Source: Marivivens sp. (GTDB lineage Bacteria > Pseudomonadota > Alphaproteobacteria > Rhodobacterales > Rhodobacteraceae). From it: a DNA stretch of 45,268 nucleotides. This document shows positions 18,620 to 26,031 of this stretch, piece by piece (position 1 is the first letter of the stretch; the number at the start of each line of letters is the position of its first letter). Position numbers and translations under genes: made by a program. The notes beneath the pieces are model-generated. The model did not search any database, was not told where the DNA came from, and worked only from the letters and a program-made list of their open reading frames with translations. The stretch is taken from assembly GCA_030827165.1 (NCBI GenBank), contig JAURFB010000012.1, positions 1-45,268 of the forward strand, in the 5' to 3' direction.

Positions 18620-19312
18620 ATGCCCCGCACCAACGACCTTGGCCAACCGATTGGCGATCCGCTTGACGTGGCCCTGCCCTGCCCGTTCCCGCCGCGTGAG
18701 CCGATGACAGGTCGGCGCGTCACGATCGTCCCTAGCGATCCGGTTGCCCATGCCGAGGCTCTATTAAATGCCTTCTGCCTTGACGAGAAGGGGCGCAACT
18801 GGACCTATCTGCCCTATGGCCCCTTTGCCTCGGCGGGTGAATTGCGGGCGTGGTTGGAAGCCACCTGCACCGGCGACGATCCCCTTTTTCACACGATCCT
18901 CGATCGCGAGGGGCAACCGGTTGGCCTTGCCTCCTATCTGCGGATCGATCCGGCAAACGGCGCGATCGAGGTCGGGCATATCCACCTCTCGCCGCGCCTT
19001 CAGCGCACCGACATGTCGACCGAAGCCATGTTCCTGATGATGGCGCGGGTTTTCGACACGCTGGGCTATCGCCGCTACGAATGGAAATGCGATGCGCTCA
19101 ACGCCCCGTCGCGGGCGGCGGCAGAAAGGCTCGGCTTTTCCTTCGAGGGCATCTTCCGTCAGGCGACCCACTACAAGGGTCGCAACCGCGACACGGCATG
19201 GTATGCGATCATCGACAAGGATTGGCCGGCGCAGAAGGATCGCTTCCTGCGCTGGCTCGATCCGTCCAACTTTGATGAAAAGGGGCGCCAAAAGACGCCC
19301 CTCGCAGGATAG
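18620..19312 (+). CDS. GNAT-family N-acetyltransferase (RimJ/RimL-like)
   Basis: 230 residues. Acetyl-CoA-dependent N-acetyltransferase of the RimJ/RimL type. After an N-terminal PLP-x-PPREPMTGRRVTI segment the fold is standard: FHTILDREGQPVGLASYLRI, then IEVGHIHLSPRLQRTDMSTEA with the CoA-binding turn, and the C-terminal NAPSRAAAERLGFSFEG motif. GGAG precedes the ATG at 18620. Substrate is unknown. It may only be a passenger within the taurine region. A 7-bp stem (19281-19302) at the 3' end of the coding sequence may help terminate transcription before the convergent rhodanese gene. Confidence 0.87.
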   Translation: MPRTNDLGQPIGDPLDVALPCPFPPREPMTGRRVTIVPSDPVAHAEALLNAFCLDEKGRNWTYLPYGPFASAGELRAWLEATCTGDDPLFHTILDREGQPVGLASYLRIDPANGAIEVGHIHLSPRLQRTDMSTEAMFLMMARVFDTLGYRRYEWKCDALNAPSRAAAERLGFSFEGIFRQATHYKGRNRDTAWYAIIDKDWPAQKDRFLRWLDPSNFDEKGRQKTPLAG

Positions 19313-19321
19313 GGCCAGGCC

Positions 19322-19714
19322 CTACATCCCCTGATCGGTCAGCTTTTCGACCGGACCGCCAGCCTCGACCCAATCCTTGAAGCCGCCAAGGTTGAACACG
19401 CGCTCATAACCCATTTCCTGCAAAAGCTTGCCCGCAAGAGCCGAACGGCCGCCCGAGGCACAGTGAAGGATCACGGGGCGATCCTTTTGCATGACCGGAT
19501 TGTGGTAAGGTGTCTCTTCGTCGGCACGGAATTCCAGCATGCCACGGGGGATGTGAACCGATCCCGGGATCTTACCGTTGTGTTCGAGCTCGGGCGCATC
19601 GCGCACGTCGATCACCACCGCTCCGTGGTTGGCCACCATATCTTCCACCTGCGCCCGGTCGAGACGCGGAACCGAGGCATTGGCGGCGGCGAGCATGTCT
19701 TTGACGGTCTTCAT
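19322..19714 (-). CDS. Single-domain rhodanese-like sulfurtransferase
   Basis: 130 residues. One rhodanese domain with a cysteine active-site loop, CASGGRSAL (Cys85), and the family segments VIDVRDAPE and GSVHIPRGMLEF. Such proteins carry persulfide sulfur and transfer it to acceptors such as cyanide, thiols or sulfite. No signal peptide is seen, so it is cytoplasmic. GGAGG precedes the ATG. It lies between tpa and tauR on the opposite strand. A role with the sulfite released by Xsc is possible but is inference only. Confidence 0.9.
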   Translation of the reverse strand: MKTVKDMLAAANASVPRLDRAQVEDMVANHGAVVIDVRDAPELEHNGKIPGSVHIPRGMLEFRADEETPYHNPVMQKDRPVILHCASGGRSALAGKLLQEMGYERVFNLGGFKDWVEAGGPVEKLTDQGM

Positions 19715-19798
19715 TGAGAGTCCTCCCAGAGTTTATCGATCGAATATAGCTGCGCCGCACCCGTCACGGAAGATGGCTCGCTTGACGAAGTGGCGCCG

Positions 19799-19808
19799 AT
19801 AAGTCCAG
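19799..19808 (-). promoter_or_regulatory. Single TauR-like half site before tauR
   Basis: CTGGACTTAT on the minus strand, between the divergent rhodanese and tauR genes. It matches nine of ten positions of the CTGGACYTAA repeat. No second copy at 23 bases is present, so binding here is doubtful unless TauR tolerates a single site. Confidence 0.35.
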
Positions 19809-19837
19809 CCTGTCTGGAAATCGGTCTAGAGCACAGC

Positions 19838-21304
19838 ATGGCAATCTCACCCGAGTCATTCTTCCTTGATCCCGCTGCCGAAGGCACGCTGCAATCGCAG
19901 ATCCAGCAGATGGTGGCGCAAGGCATCCTTGATGGCCGCTTTCGACGCGGCGAGCGCCTGCCCTCTTCGCGCCGACTGGCCGAGCATCTCGGCGTGAGCC
20001 GGATCACCGTGACGCTTGCCTATACCGAATTGATGGCCGACGACTATCTCTCGTCGCGCGGGCGGTCGGGCTATTTCGTCTCTGACAACGCTCCCGAGCC
20101 CCCCTCTTTTCCCGCCGCCCCTGCCGGCAGCGGCAATGTCGACTGGGCGCGCATCCTCGGCCACCGCGTCACGGCCTCGCTTGGCGCCAAAAAGCCGGCC
20201 GACTGGGCCAGCTATCGCTTTCCCTTCATTTATGGGCAGGCCGACCCGACCCTGTTCGACACCGCCAACTGGCGGCTCTGCGCGGTGCAGGCCCTTGGCA
20301 AGCGCGATTTCACGGCCCTGACGACCGACTATTACGACGCAGACGATCCCAAGCTGGTGGAATTCATCTCGCGCCAGACTTTGCCCCGACGTGGTATCCT
20401 GGCCGGGCCCGACGAGATTCTCGTCACCTTGGGCGCTCAGAACGCCCTTTGGCTCACCGCGCAAGTCCTCCTCAACCAGCGGCGCATGGCGGCAATCGAA
20501 GACCCGTCCTATCCGGCGCTGCGTTCGATCCTGACCCAATCGCGCTGTCAGCTGGCGACCGTGCCGATCGACGCGCAGGGCCTTGACCCAGCCGCCCTGC
20601 CCGAAGGCGTCGACCTTGTCTACACGACACCCTCGCATCAATGCCCAACGACGACGACCATGCCCCTCGCCCGCCGCAAGGCCCTTCTTGAACGGGCAGT
20701 GCGCGACGATTTCCTGATCGTCGAGGATGATTACGAATTCGAGATGTCGTTCCTCAACCCGCCCTCACCCGCGCTCAAATCGCTCGACCGCGAGGGGCGG
20801 GTGATCTATGTCGGCAGCTTCTCGAAATCGCTCTTTCCCGGCCTGCGCCTTGGTTATCTCGTCGGCCCCGCGCCATTCATTCGCGAGGCCCGCGCGCTGC
20901 GCGCCAGCGTCTTGCGGCACCCCCCCGGCCATGTGCAGCGCACCGCCGCCTATTTTCTTTCTCTCGGCCATTACGACGCGCTGATCCGCCGGATGTCGCG
21001 GGCCTACCTCGAACGCCGCCGCGTTCTTGATGCCGCCATTGCCGAGTTTGGGCTTTCGGTGTCCGGAAAGGCGACATTTGGCGGCTCCTCGGTCTGGATG
21101 CAGACGCCTGACGGCGTCGACGCGGGCGAGCTGGCGCAAGCGCTGCAGCGGCAATCTGTGCTGATCGAACCCGGCGAAAGCTTTTTCGCAGGCACCGAAC
21201 GGCCCACGAATTTCTACCGCCTCGCCTATTCTTCGATCCCCGCCAGCCGGATCCGGGAGGGGGTTGCGCTGATTGCGCGGGCCACGGCGGAACTCGCTCG
21301 CTGA
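19838..21304 (+). CDS. tauR: MocR-type (GntR/aminotransferase) regulator TauR
   Basis: 488 residues from ATG 19838; an in-frame GTG at 19790 is an alternative. MocR architecture: an N-terminal GntR winged helix at about 15-85 (FRRGERLPSSRRLAEHLGVSRITV), a linker, then a fold-type I aminotransferase-like domain that binds PLP. The cofactor lysine is in VGSFSKSLFPGLRLGY and the PLP-contacting aspartate tract is in IVEDDYEFE. The position between tpa and xsc matches the tpa-tauR-xsc order known from Rhodobacter capsulatus, where TauR activates taurine genes. Candidate binding repeats lie before both tpa and xsc. There is no strong ribosome-binding site before the chosen start. Confidence 0.88.
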   Translation: MAISPESFFLDPAAEGTLQSQIQQMVAQGILDGRFRRGERLPSSRRLAEHLGVSRITVTLAYTELMADDYLSSRGRSGYFVSDNAPEPPSFPAAPAGSGNVDWARILGHRVTASLGAKKPADWASYRFPFIYGQADPTLFDTANWRLCAVQALGKRDFTALTTDYYDADDPKLVEFISRQTLPRRGILAGPDEILVTLGAQNALWLTAQVLLNQRRMAAIEDPSYPALRSILTQSRCQLATVPIDAQGLDPAALPEGVDLVYTTPSHQCPTTTTMPLARRKALLERAVRDDFLIVEDDYEFEMSFLNPPSPALKSLDREGRVIYVGSFSKSLFPGLRLGYLVGPAPFIREARALRASVLRHPPGHVQRTAAYFLSLGHYDALIRRMSRAYLERRRVLDAAIAEFGLSVSGKATFGGSSVWMQTPDGVDAGELAQALQRQSVLIEPGESFFAGTERPTNFYRLAYSSIPASRIREGVALIARATAELAR

Positions 21305-21337
21305 CTGGCCCTATCCCAGCTCCTTATCTGGCCCTAA
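21305..21337 (+). promoter_or_regulatory. Putative TauR direct repeats upstream of xsc
   Basis: CTGGCCCTAT at 21305-21314 and CTGGCCCTAA at 21328-21337, again starting 23 bases apart. They begin one base after the tauR stop codon and are centred about 93 bases before the xsc start. Same spacing, orientation and core as the pair upstream of tpa. Confidence 0.65.
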
Positions 21338-21413
21338 CGCCTGACCCCCTCAGAACCTATGGTGCCGCCAAAGCCAGCGTTCTGCCGGCCGGTTTTGTCC
21401 GAGGAATCCAACA

Positions 21414-23189
21414 ATGAAAATGACCACCGAAGAGGCCTTCGTCAAAGTCCTCCAGATGCACGGAATCACCGATGCATTCGGCATCATCGGTTCGGCCTTC
21501 ATGCCGATTTCCGATCTCTTTCCGCAGGCCGGCATCAATTTCTGGGACTGCGCGCATGAAGGCTCGGGCGGCATGATGGCCGATGGCTACACCCGCGCCT
21601 CTGGCCGCATGTCGATGATGATCGCCCAGAACGGCCCCGGCATCGCCAATTTCGTCACCGCCGTGAAAACCGCCTACTGGAACCACACGCCGCTCCTTCT
21701 CGTGACCCCGCAGGCCGCCAACAAGACGCTGGGTCAGGGCGGCTTTCAAGAAGTCGAGCAGATGGCGATGTTTGAAGAGATGGTGGCCTATCAGGAAGAG
21801 GTTCGCGATCCCTCGCGCGTTGCCGAGGTTCTCAACCGCGTGATCCTCAATGCCCGCCGCGCTTCGGCCCCGGCGCAAATCAACATGCCGCGCGATTTCT
21901 GGACCCAGGTGATCGACATCGACCTGCCCGCCATCGTCGAGTTCGAACGCCCCTCGGGCGGCGAGGAAGCGGTTCAGAAGGCTGCCGATCTCCTCTCCTC
22001 GGCCAAGTTTCCGGTGATCCTCAACGGCGCCGGTGTGGTGCTCGGTGGCGCCATCCCCGATACGATGCGCCTTGCCGAACGCCTCGATGCGCCCGTCTGC
22101 GTCGGCTATCAGCACAACGACGCCTTCCCCGGCTCGCACCCCCTTTTCGCCGGCCCCTTGGGCTACAATGGCTCGAAAGCAGCGATGGAGCTTATCTCGC
22201 AGGCCGATGTCGTCCTCTGCCTCGGCACCCGCCTTAACCCCTTCTCGACCCTGCCGGGCTATGGCATCGACTACTGGCCGCGCGACGCCAGGATCATTCA
22301 GGTCGATATCAACCCCGACCGGATCGGTCTGACCAAGAAGATCAGCGTCGGCATCATCGGCGATGCGGCCAAGGTGGCCCGGGGGATCATGGACCGCCTC
22401 GCGCCCAAGGCGGGCGATGCCGGCCGCGCCGAGCGCCGCGCCACCATCGCCACCAAGAAATCGACCTGGGCGCAGCAGCTTTCGTCGATGGACCACGAAG
22501 ACGACGATCCCGGCACCACCTGGAACCAGCGCGCCCGCGCCGCCAAGCCCGAATGGATGAGCCCCCGCATGGCTTGGCGCGCGATCCAGACGGCCCTTCC
22601 GAAAGAGGCGATCATCTCGTCCGACATCGGCAACAATTGCGCCATCGGCAATGCCTACCCCTCGTTTGAAGCGGGCCGGAAATACCTCGCCCCCGGCCTC
22701 TTTGGCCCCTGCGGCTATGGCCTACCGTCCGTGGTTGGCGCCAAGATCGCCTGCCCCGATGTGCCGGTTGTCGGCTTCTCGGGCGACGGCGCCTTCGGCA
22801 TCGCAGTCACAGAACTCACCGCCATCGGCCGCCCCGAATGGCCCGCCGTCACCCAGATCGTCTTCCGCAACTACCAATGGGGCGCCGAAAAGCGGAACTC
22901 GACCCTGTGGTATGACGACAATTTCGTCGGCACCGAGCTTGACACCCAGGTCTCCTATTCCGGCATCGCCAAGGCTTGCGGGCTGCAAGGCGTCGTCGCC
23001 CGCACGATGGACGAGCTGACCGAAGCGCTGCGCAAGGCGATCACCGACCAGATGGAGCATGGCAAGACCACGCTCATCGAAGCGATGATCAACCAGGAAC
23101 TGGGCGAACCCTTCCGCCGCGACGCGATGAAAAAGCCCGTCGCCGTTGCCGGCATCAACGCCGCCGATATGCGCCCGCAAAAGGTATGA
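21414..23189 (+). CDS. xsc: Sulfoacetaldehyde acetyltransferase Xsc
   Basis: 591 residues. Thiamine diphosphate enzyme that converts sulfoacetaldehyde and phosphate into acetyl phosphate and sulfite. The cofactor-activating glutamate is Glu49 (CAHEGSGGMMADGYTR), and the ThDP/Mg motif begins at GFSGDGAFGI and runs to the FRNYQWGAEK segment. The N-terminal GIIGSAFMPISD and later NPFSTLPGYGIDYW stretches are characteristic of Xsc within the acetolactate-synthase superfamily. GAGGAA lies seven bases before ATG 21414; the second in-frame ATG (21420) is less likely. Preceded by putative TauR repeats. The products feed Pta/AckA and SoeABC downstream. Confidence 0.95.
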   Translation: MKMTTEEAFVKVLQMHGITDAFGIIGSAFMPISDLFPQAGINFWDCAHEGSGGMMADGYTRASGRMSMMIAQNGPGIANFVTAVKTAYWNHTPLLLVTPQAANKTLGQGGFQEVEQMAMFEEMVAYQEEVRDPSRVAEVLNRVILNARRASAPAQINMPRDFWTQVIDIDLPAIVEFERPSGGEEAVQKAADLLSSAKFPVILNGAGVVLGGAIPDTMRLAERLDAPVCVGYQHNDAFPGSHPLFAGPLGYNGSKAAMELISQADVVLCLGTRLNPFSTLPGYGIDYWPRDARIIQVDINPDRIGLTKKISVGIIGDAAKVARGIMDRLAPKAGDAGRAERRATIATKKSTWAQQLSSMDHEDDDPGTTWNQRARAAKPEWMSPRMAWRAIQTALPKEAIISSDIGNNCAIGNAYPSFEAGRKYLAPGLFGPCGYGLPSVVGAKIACPDVPVVGFSGDGAFGIAVTELTAIGRPEWPAVTQIVFRNYQWGAEKRNSTLWYDDNFVGTELDTQVSYSGIAKACGLQGVVARTMDELTEALRKAITDQMEHGKTTLIEAMINQELGEPFRRDAMKKPVAVAGINAADMRPQKV

Positions 23190-23193
23190 TCCG

Positions 23194-23251
23194 CCGGCCC
23201 CATTCTTTTGGCCGGAAATACTCCGGGGGGAGCGGGGGGCTGGCCCCCCGC
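23194..23251. repeat. GC-rich double-hairpin intergenic element
   Basis: Two adjacent inverted repeats in the gap after xsc: CCGGCC (23194-23199) with GGCCGG (23210-23215), then GCGGGGGGC (23232-23240) with GCCCCCCGC (23243-23251). The wording 'ggccggaaatactccgg' followed by a G-tract/C-tract hairpin resembles a boilerplate element often found between genes in Rhodobacteraceae (recollection, not searched). It may act as terminator or mRNA-stabilising structure. Confidence 0.55.
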
Positions 23252-23258
23252 AATTCCC

Positions 23259-23999
23259 TTGCCCTTTGATCTGACACCGTTCCAGTCGCTCTGGATGGCC
23301 ATCGCCCTTTTCGGCGCGGCCTATGTGCGCGGCTATTCGGGTTTTGGCATGGCGGCGCTTGTCGTCTCGTCGGCCTCGCTGGTGACAAGCCCCCTGCATT
23401 TTGTCCCCGTTGTCCTGATCTGCGACATTCTCCTCACGATCGCCCAAGCCCGCGGCATCCGCCCCGATATCGACTGGCGGCGGGTCTTACATCTCTTCGG
23501 CGGCGCTTTCATCGGCGTTCCCCTCGGGATCTGGGTTCTGGCCGGAATCGACGTGGATACGGCGCGGGCCGTGATCTCGAGCTTCATCCTGATCATGTGC
23601 GCGATCCTCTGGACCGGCTGGCACATGAAGCGTTCCGCCTCGGGCGCGGGACATTTCGGCATCGGTATCATCTCGGGCCTGACCAACGGCGCGGCGGTCG
23701 GCGGCCTCTCGGTCGCCGCATTCTTTACCGCCCAGCCGATCCGCGCTGCCGCCTTCCGCGCCACGCTGATTGCCTATTTCACGCTTCTCGACCTCTGGAC
23801 CGTGCCGCTGATGGGCACGGCCGGAATGGTCACCTCCGACACGCTCAAGGCAGTCGCGCTGAGCATGCCGATCCTGCTGATCGGTCTCTGGTTCGGTTCG
23901 CGGCATTTCTTTAGCGCGGCGCCCGAAAATTTCCGACGTGTCGCGATCCTCCTCCTCGCAGCACTATCGCTTCTTGGCTTGTGGAAAGCGCTGGCATGA
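23259..23999 (+). CDS. TauE/SafE-family membrane permease, probable sulfite exporter
   Basis: 246 residues if the TTG at 23259 is the start. The frame is open from another TTG at 23208 that would run through the hairpin element, and an ATG at 23295 is also possible; none has a good ribosome-binding site. About seven or eight hydrophobic segments with the family motif AYVRGYSGFGMA near the N terminus and a second half-repeat around GIISGLTNGAAVGG. The family (PF01925) exports sulfite or sulfoacetate in organosulfonate pathways. Position between xsc and ackA, with a 4-base ATGA overlap onto ackA, points to sulfite export (inference). It may correspond functionally to TauZ or TauE of other taurine degraders. 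Confidence 0.8.
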   Translation: MPFDLTPFQSLWMAIALFGAAYVRGYSGFGMAALVVSSASLVTSPLHFVPVVLICDILLTIAQARGIRPDIDWRRVLHLFGGAFIGVPLGIWVLAGIDVDTARAVISSFILIMCAILWTGWHMKRSASGAGHFGIGIISGLTNGAAVGGLSVAAFFTAQPIRAAAFRATLIAYFTLLDLWTVPLMGTAGMVTSDTLKAVALSMPILLIGLWFGSRHFFSAAPENFRRVAILLLAALSLLGLWKALA

Positions 24000-25060
24000 T
24001 CCTTGTCTTCAACGCCGGCTCCTCGTCTCTCAAAGTGGGTGTCTTCGACGAGCGCCTGGAGCCAAAGTTGCGCGGGCAGATCAGCGGGATCGGCGGGGCC
24101 GGCAGGCTGTCGCTTGGCGACGTCTCCGCCGATTTCGCAACAGCCGACCATGCCCACGCGATCGACCTTCTCCTTGCCGAGCTTGACCGGCAAGGGTTCC
24201 CCCTCAGCGGCTTTGCCGCCGCGGCCCACCGTGTCGTGCATGGCGGCGACGTTCTGACCCGCGCGTGCCGGATCGACGAGGAAACCTTGCGTGCGATCCG
24301 CGCCTGTTCCACCCTCGCGCCGTTGCACATCCCCTCGGCGCTCGCCGGGATTGAAGCGCTTTCCCTCAGGGCGCCCGACCTGCCGCAAAGCGCCAGTTTC
24401 GACACGGCCTTTCACGCGGGTCAATCCGATCTCGCGACGGTCTATGCCCTCCCCGCCGCGATCCGCGCCCGAGGTATTCGCCGGTTCGGCTTTCACGGCC
24501 TGAGCTATACCGGTCTTGTAGAGAGCCTCGGCACGGATCTGCCCATACGCCTTCTTGCGATCCACCTTGGCGCAGGCGCCAGCCTCTGCGCGATCCGCAG
24601 TGGCAGGTCTGTCGCGACCAGCATGGGCTATTCTCCGCTCTCCGGCCCGCCGATGGCCACCCGCTCCGGCGATATCGATCCCGCCGCCGTGCTGCGTCTT
24701 GCCGCCGAAGACGGGATCGCCGCTACCGAGGCCATGCTCAACCAGCAAAGCGGCCTGCGCGGCCTTTCGGGCATTTCGGCCGATATGAAAACGTTGCTGG
24801 CCGACCCCACCGCCGCCGCCGCCTTCGCGGTCGATCATTTCTGCTACTGGATCGCGCGGCAGGCCGGCTCGATGATCGCGGCGATGGAGGGGATCGACGC
24901 CATCGCCTTTACCGGCGGCATTGGCGAGAACTCGGCCGAGGTGCGCCACAAGATCATGGCGCGGCTAAGCTGGGTCGGCGAGGTTCCCGTCCATGTCGTC
25001 GGGGCCAATGAAGAGCGGATCATCGCCAAGGAAGCTCTTGCGCTACTGGCCGCAAGCTAG
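23996..25060 (+). CDS. ackA: Acetate kinase
   Basis: 354 residues, shorter than the usual 395-405. Transfers phosphate from acetyl phosphate to ADP, giving acetate and ATP. All key motifs remain: NAGSSSLK at the N terminus, HRVVHGG, the catalytic FDTAFH, RRFGFHGLSY, HLGAGASL, MATRSGDIDP and GGIGENSAEV. The shortening therefore comes from surface segments, mainly near residues 20-55. The ATG at 23996 overlaps the permease stop. It lets the cell gain ATP from acetyl phosphate made by Xsc. The stop codon overlaps the convergent pta stop (CTAG). Confidence 0.93.
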   Translation: MILVFNAGSSSLKVGVFDERLEPKLRGQISGIGGAGRLSLGDVSADFATADHAHAIDLLLAELDRQGFPLSGFAAAAHRVVHGGDVLTRACRIDEETLRAIRACSTLAPLHIPSALAGIEALSLRAPDLPQSASFDTAFHAGQSDLATVYALPAAIRARGIRRFGFHGLSYTGLVESLGTDLPIRLLAIHLGAGASLCAIRSGRSVATSMGYSPLSGPPMATRSGDIDPAAVLRLAAEDGIAATEAMLNQQSGLRGLSGISADMKTLLADPTAAAAFAVDHFCYWIARQAGSMIAAMEGIDAIAFTGGIGENSAEVRHKIMARLSWVGEVPVHVVGANEERIIAKEALALLAAS

Positions 25061-25908
25061 ACCATCGCCGCAACCACATGGGCGGCGGCGACAATATCGT
25101 CGACCGTCGCGCCACGGCTCAAATCGCAGACCGGTTTGCGAAAGCCCTGAAGGAACGGCCCGATCGCCTGGGCCCCGGCCAGCTCTTGCATCAGCTTGTA
25201 AGCGATATTGCCGGCATTGAGATTGGGAAAGATCAAGACATTCGCATCGCCCCCGGCAAAGCCCTTCTTCTCGGCAATCAAGGGGTTGAGGGCCGCATCC
25301 GCCTGAACCGGACCGGGAAAGCCCGAAATCTCGGCGGCGCGGCGCACCAGATCGACGCTTTCGCCCGCGCCACTTGTTCCTGTCGAGAAAGACAAAAGCG
25401 CCACTTTCGGCTCGCCAACCAGCGCGGCAAATGATCGCGCCGAGGCCGTGGCAATAGCGGCAAGCCCCTCTGCGTCGGGGGCGACGTTGACGGCGCAATC
25501 GGCAAACAGAAGGACGCGTCCGTCAGGCATGGCCATCAAGAAGAATGACGACGGAAGGGTCACGCCTTCCGCCAGACCAATGGCCATTCCGGCGGCTTCA
25601 ATCACGCGGCGCGTTGGGCTTCCGGCCCCTGCAATCATTGCGTCTGCGTCGCCGGCGGCCACCATAGCCGCGGCTTGGTATAGGGGCTTGATGAGCAAGC
25701 GGCGAGCCATCTTTTCGCTGAGCCCCCGCGCCTCCATTAGCGCCCTCAGATGAGAATCGGTTGGCTCGGACAAGCGCATCGGGACAACGGCAGTCCCTTT
25801 CGCAAGCTCCTCCATCGCCTGTGATATCCGCAAATCAACATATTCCGGAAAAACGATGCGAATTGCTTTGCCACGCGCCTTTTCGGCCATATGGTCTTTG
25901 AACGTCAT
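25057..25908 (-). CDS. pta: Phosphate acetyltransferase (short, single-domain)
   Basis: 283 residues. Converts acetyl phosphate and CoA to acetyl-CoA and phosphate. It consists only of the PTA/PTB catalytic domain, without the N-terminal DRTGG and CobB-like regions of enterobacterial Pta. Visible segments: AIRIVFPEYVDLRI at the start, DADAMIAGAGSPTRRVIEAA, LLSFSTGTSGAGESVD, VQADAALNP and FPNLNAGNIAYKL, all conserved in the catalytic domain. GGAG precedes the ATG. Short Pta enzymes of this kind accompany xsc in several taurine degraders. It is convergent with ackA and divergent from soeA (123-base gap), so it has its own promoter. Confidence 0.92.
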   Translation of the reverse strand: MTFKDHMAEKARGKAIRIVFPEYVDLRISQAMEELAKGTAVVPMRLSEPTDSHLRALMEARGLSEKMARRLLIKPLYQAAAMVAAGDADAMIAGAGSPTRRVIEAAGMAIGLAEGVTLPSSFFLMAMPDGRVLLFADCAVNVAPDAEGLAAIATASARSFAALVGEPKVALLSFSTGTSGAGESVDLVRRAAEISGFPGPVQADAALNPLIAEKKGFAGGDANVLIFPNLNAGNIAYKLMQELAGAQAIGPFLQGFRKPVCDLSRGATVDDIVAAAHVVAAMV

Positions 25909-26031
25909 GCCAGCTCCGGCTCTGCCGATTTGGCTCGACGATGACGCCGCGACCGGTGCAAGGTCAATGCGAATAACAGGGATAATCCGGGCCAGCCTGC
26001 ACAGGGTCCGGGCGACGGATGGGTGCGCTGC

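Noticed and set aside
19310-19324. Perfect palindrome TAGGGCC-A-GGCCCTA between GNAT and rhodanese genes
   Set aside because: The one-base centre makes a stable hairpin unlikely, and the symmetry is partly caused by two convergent TAG stop codons.
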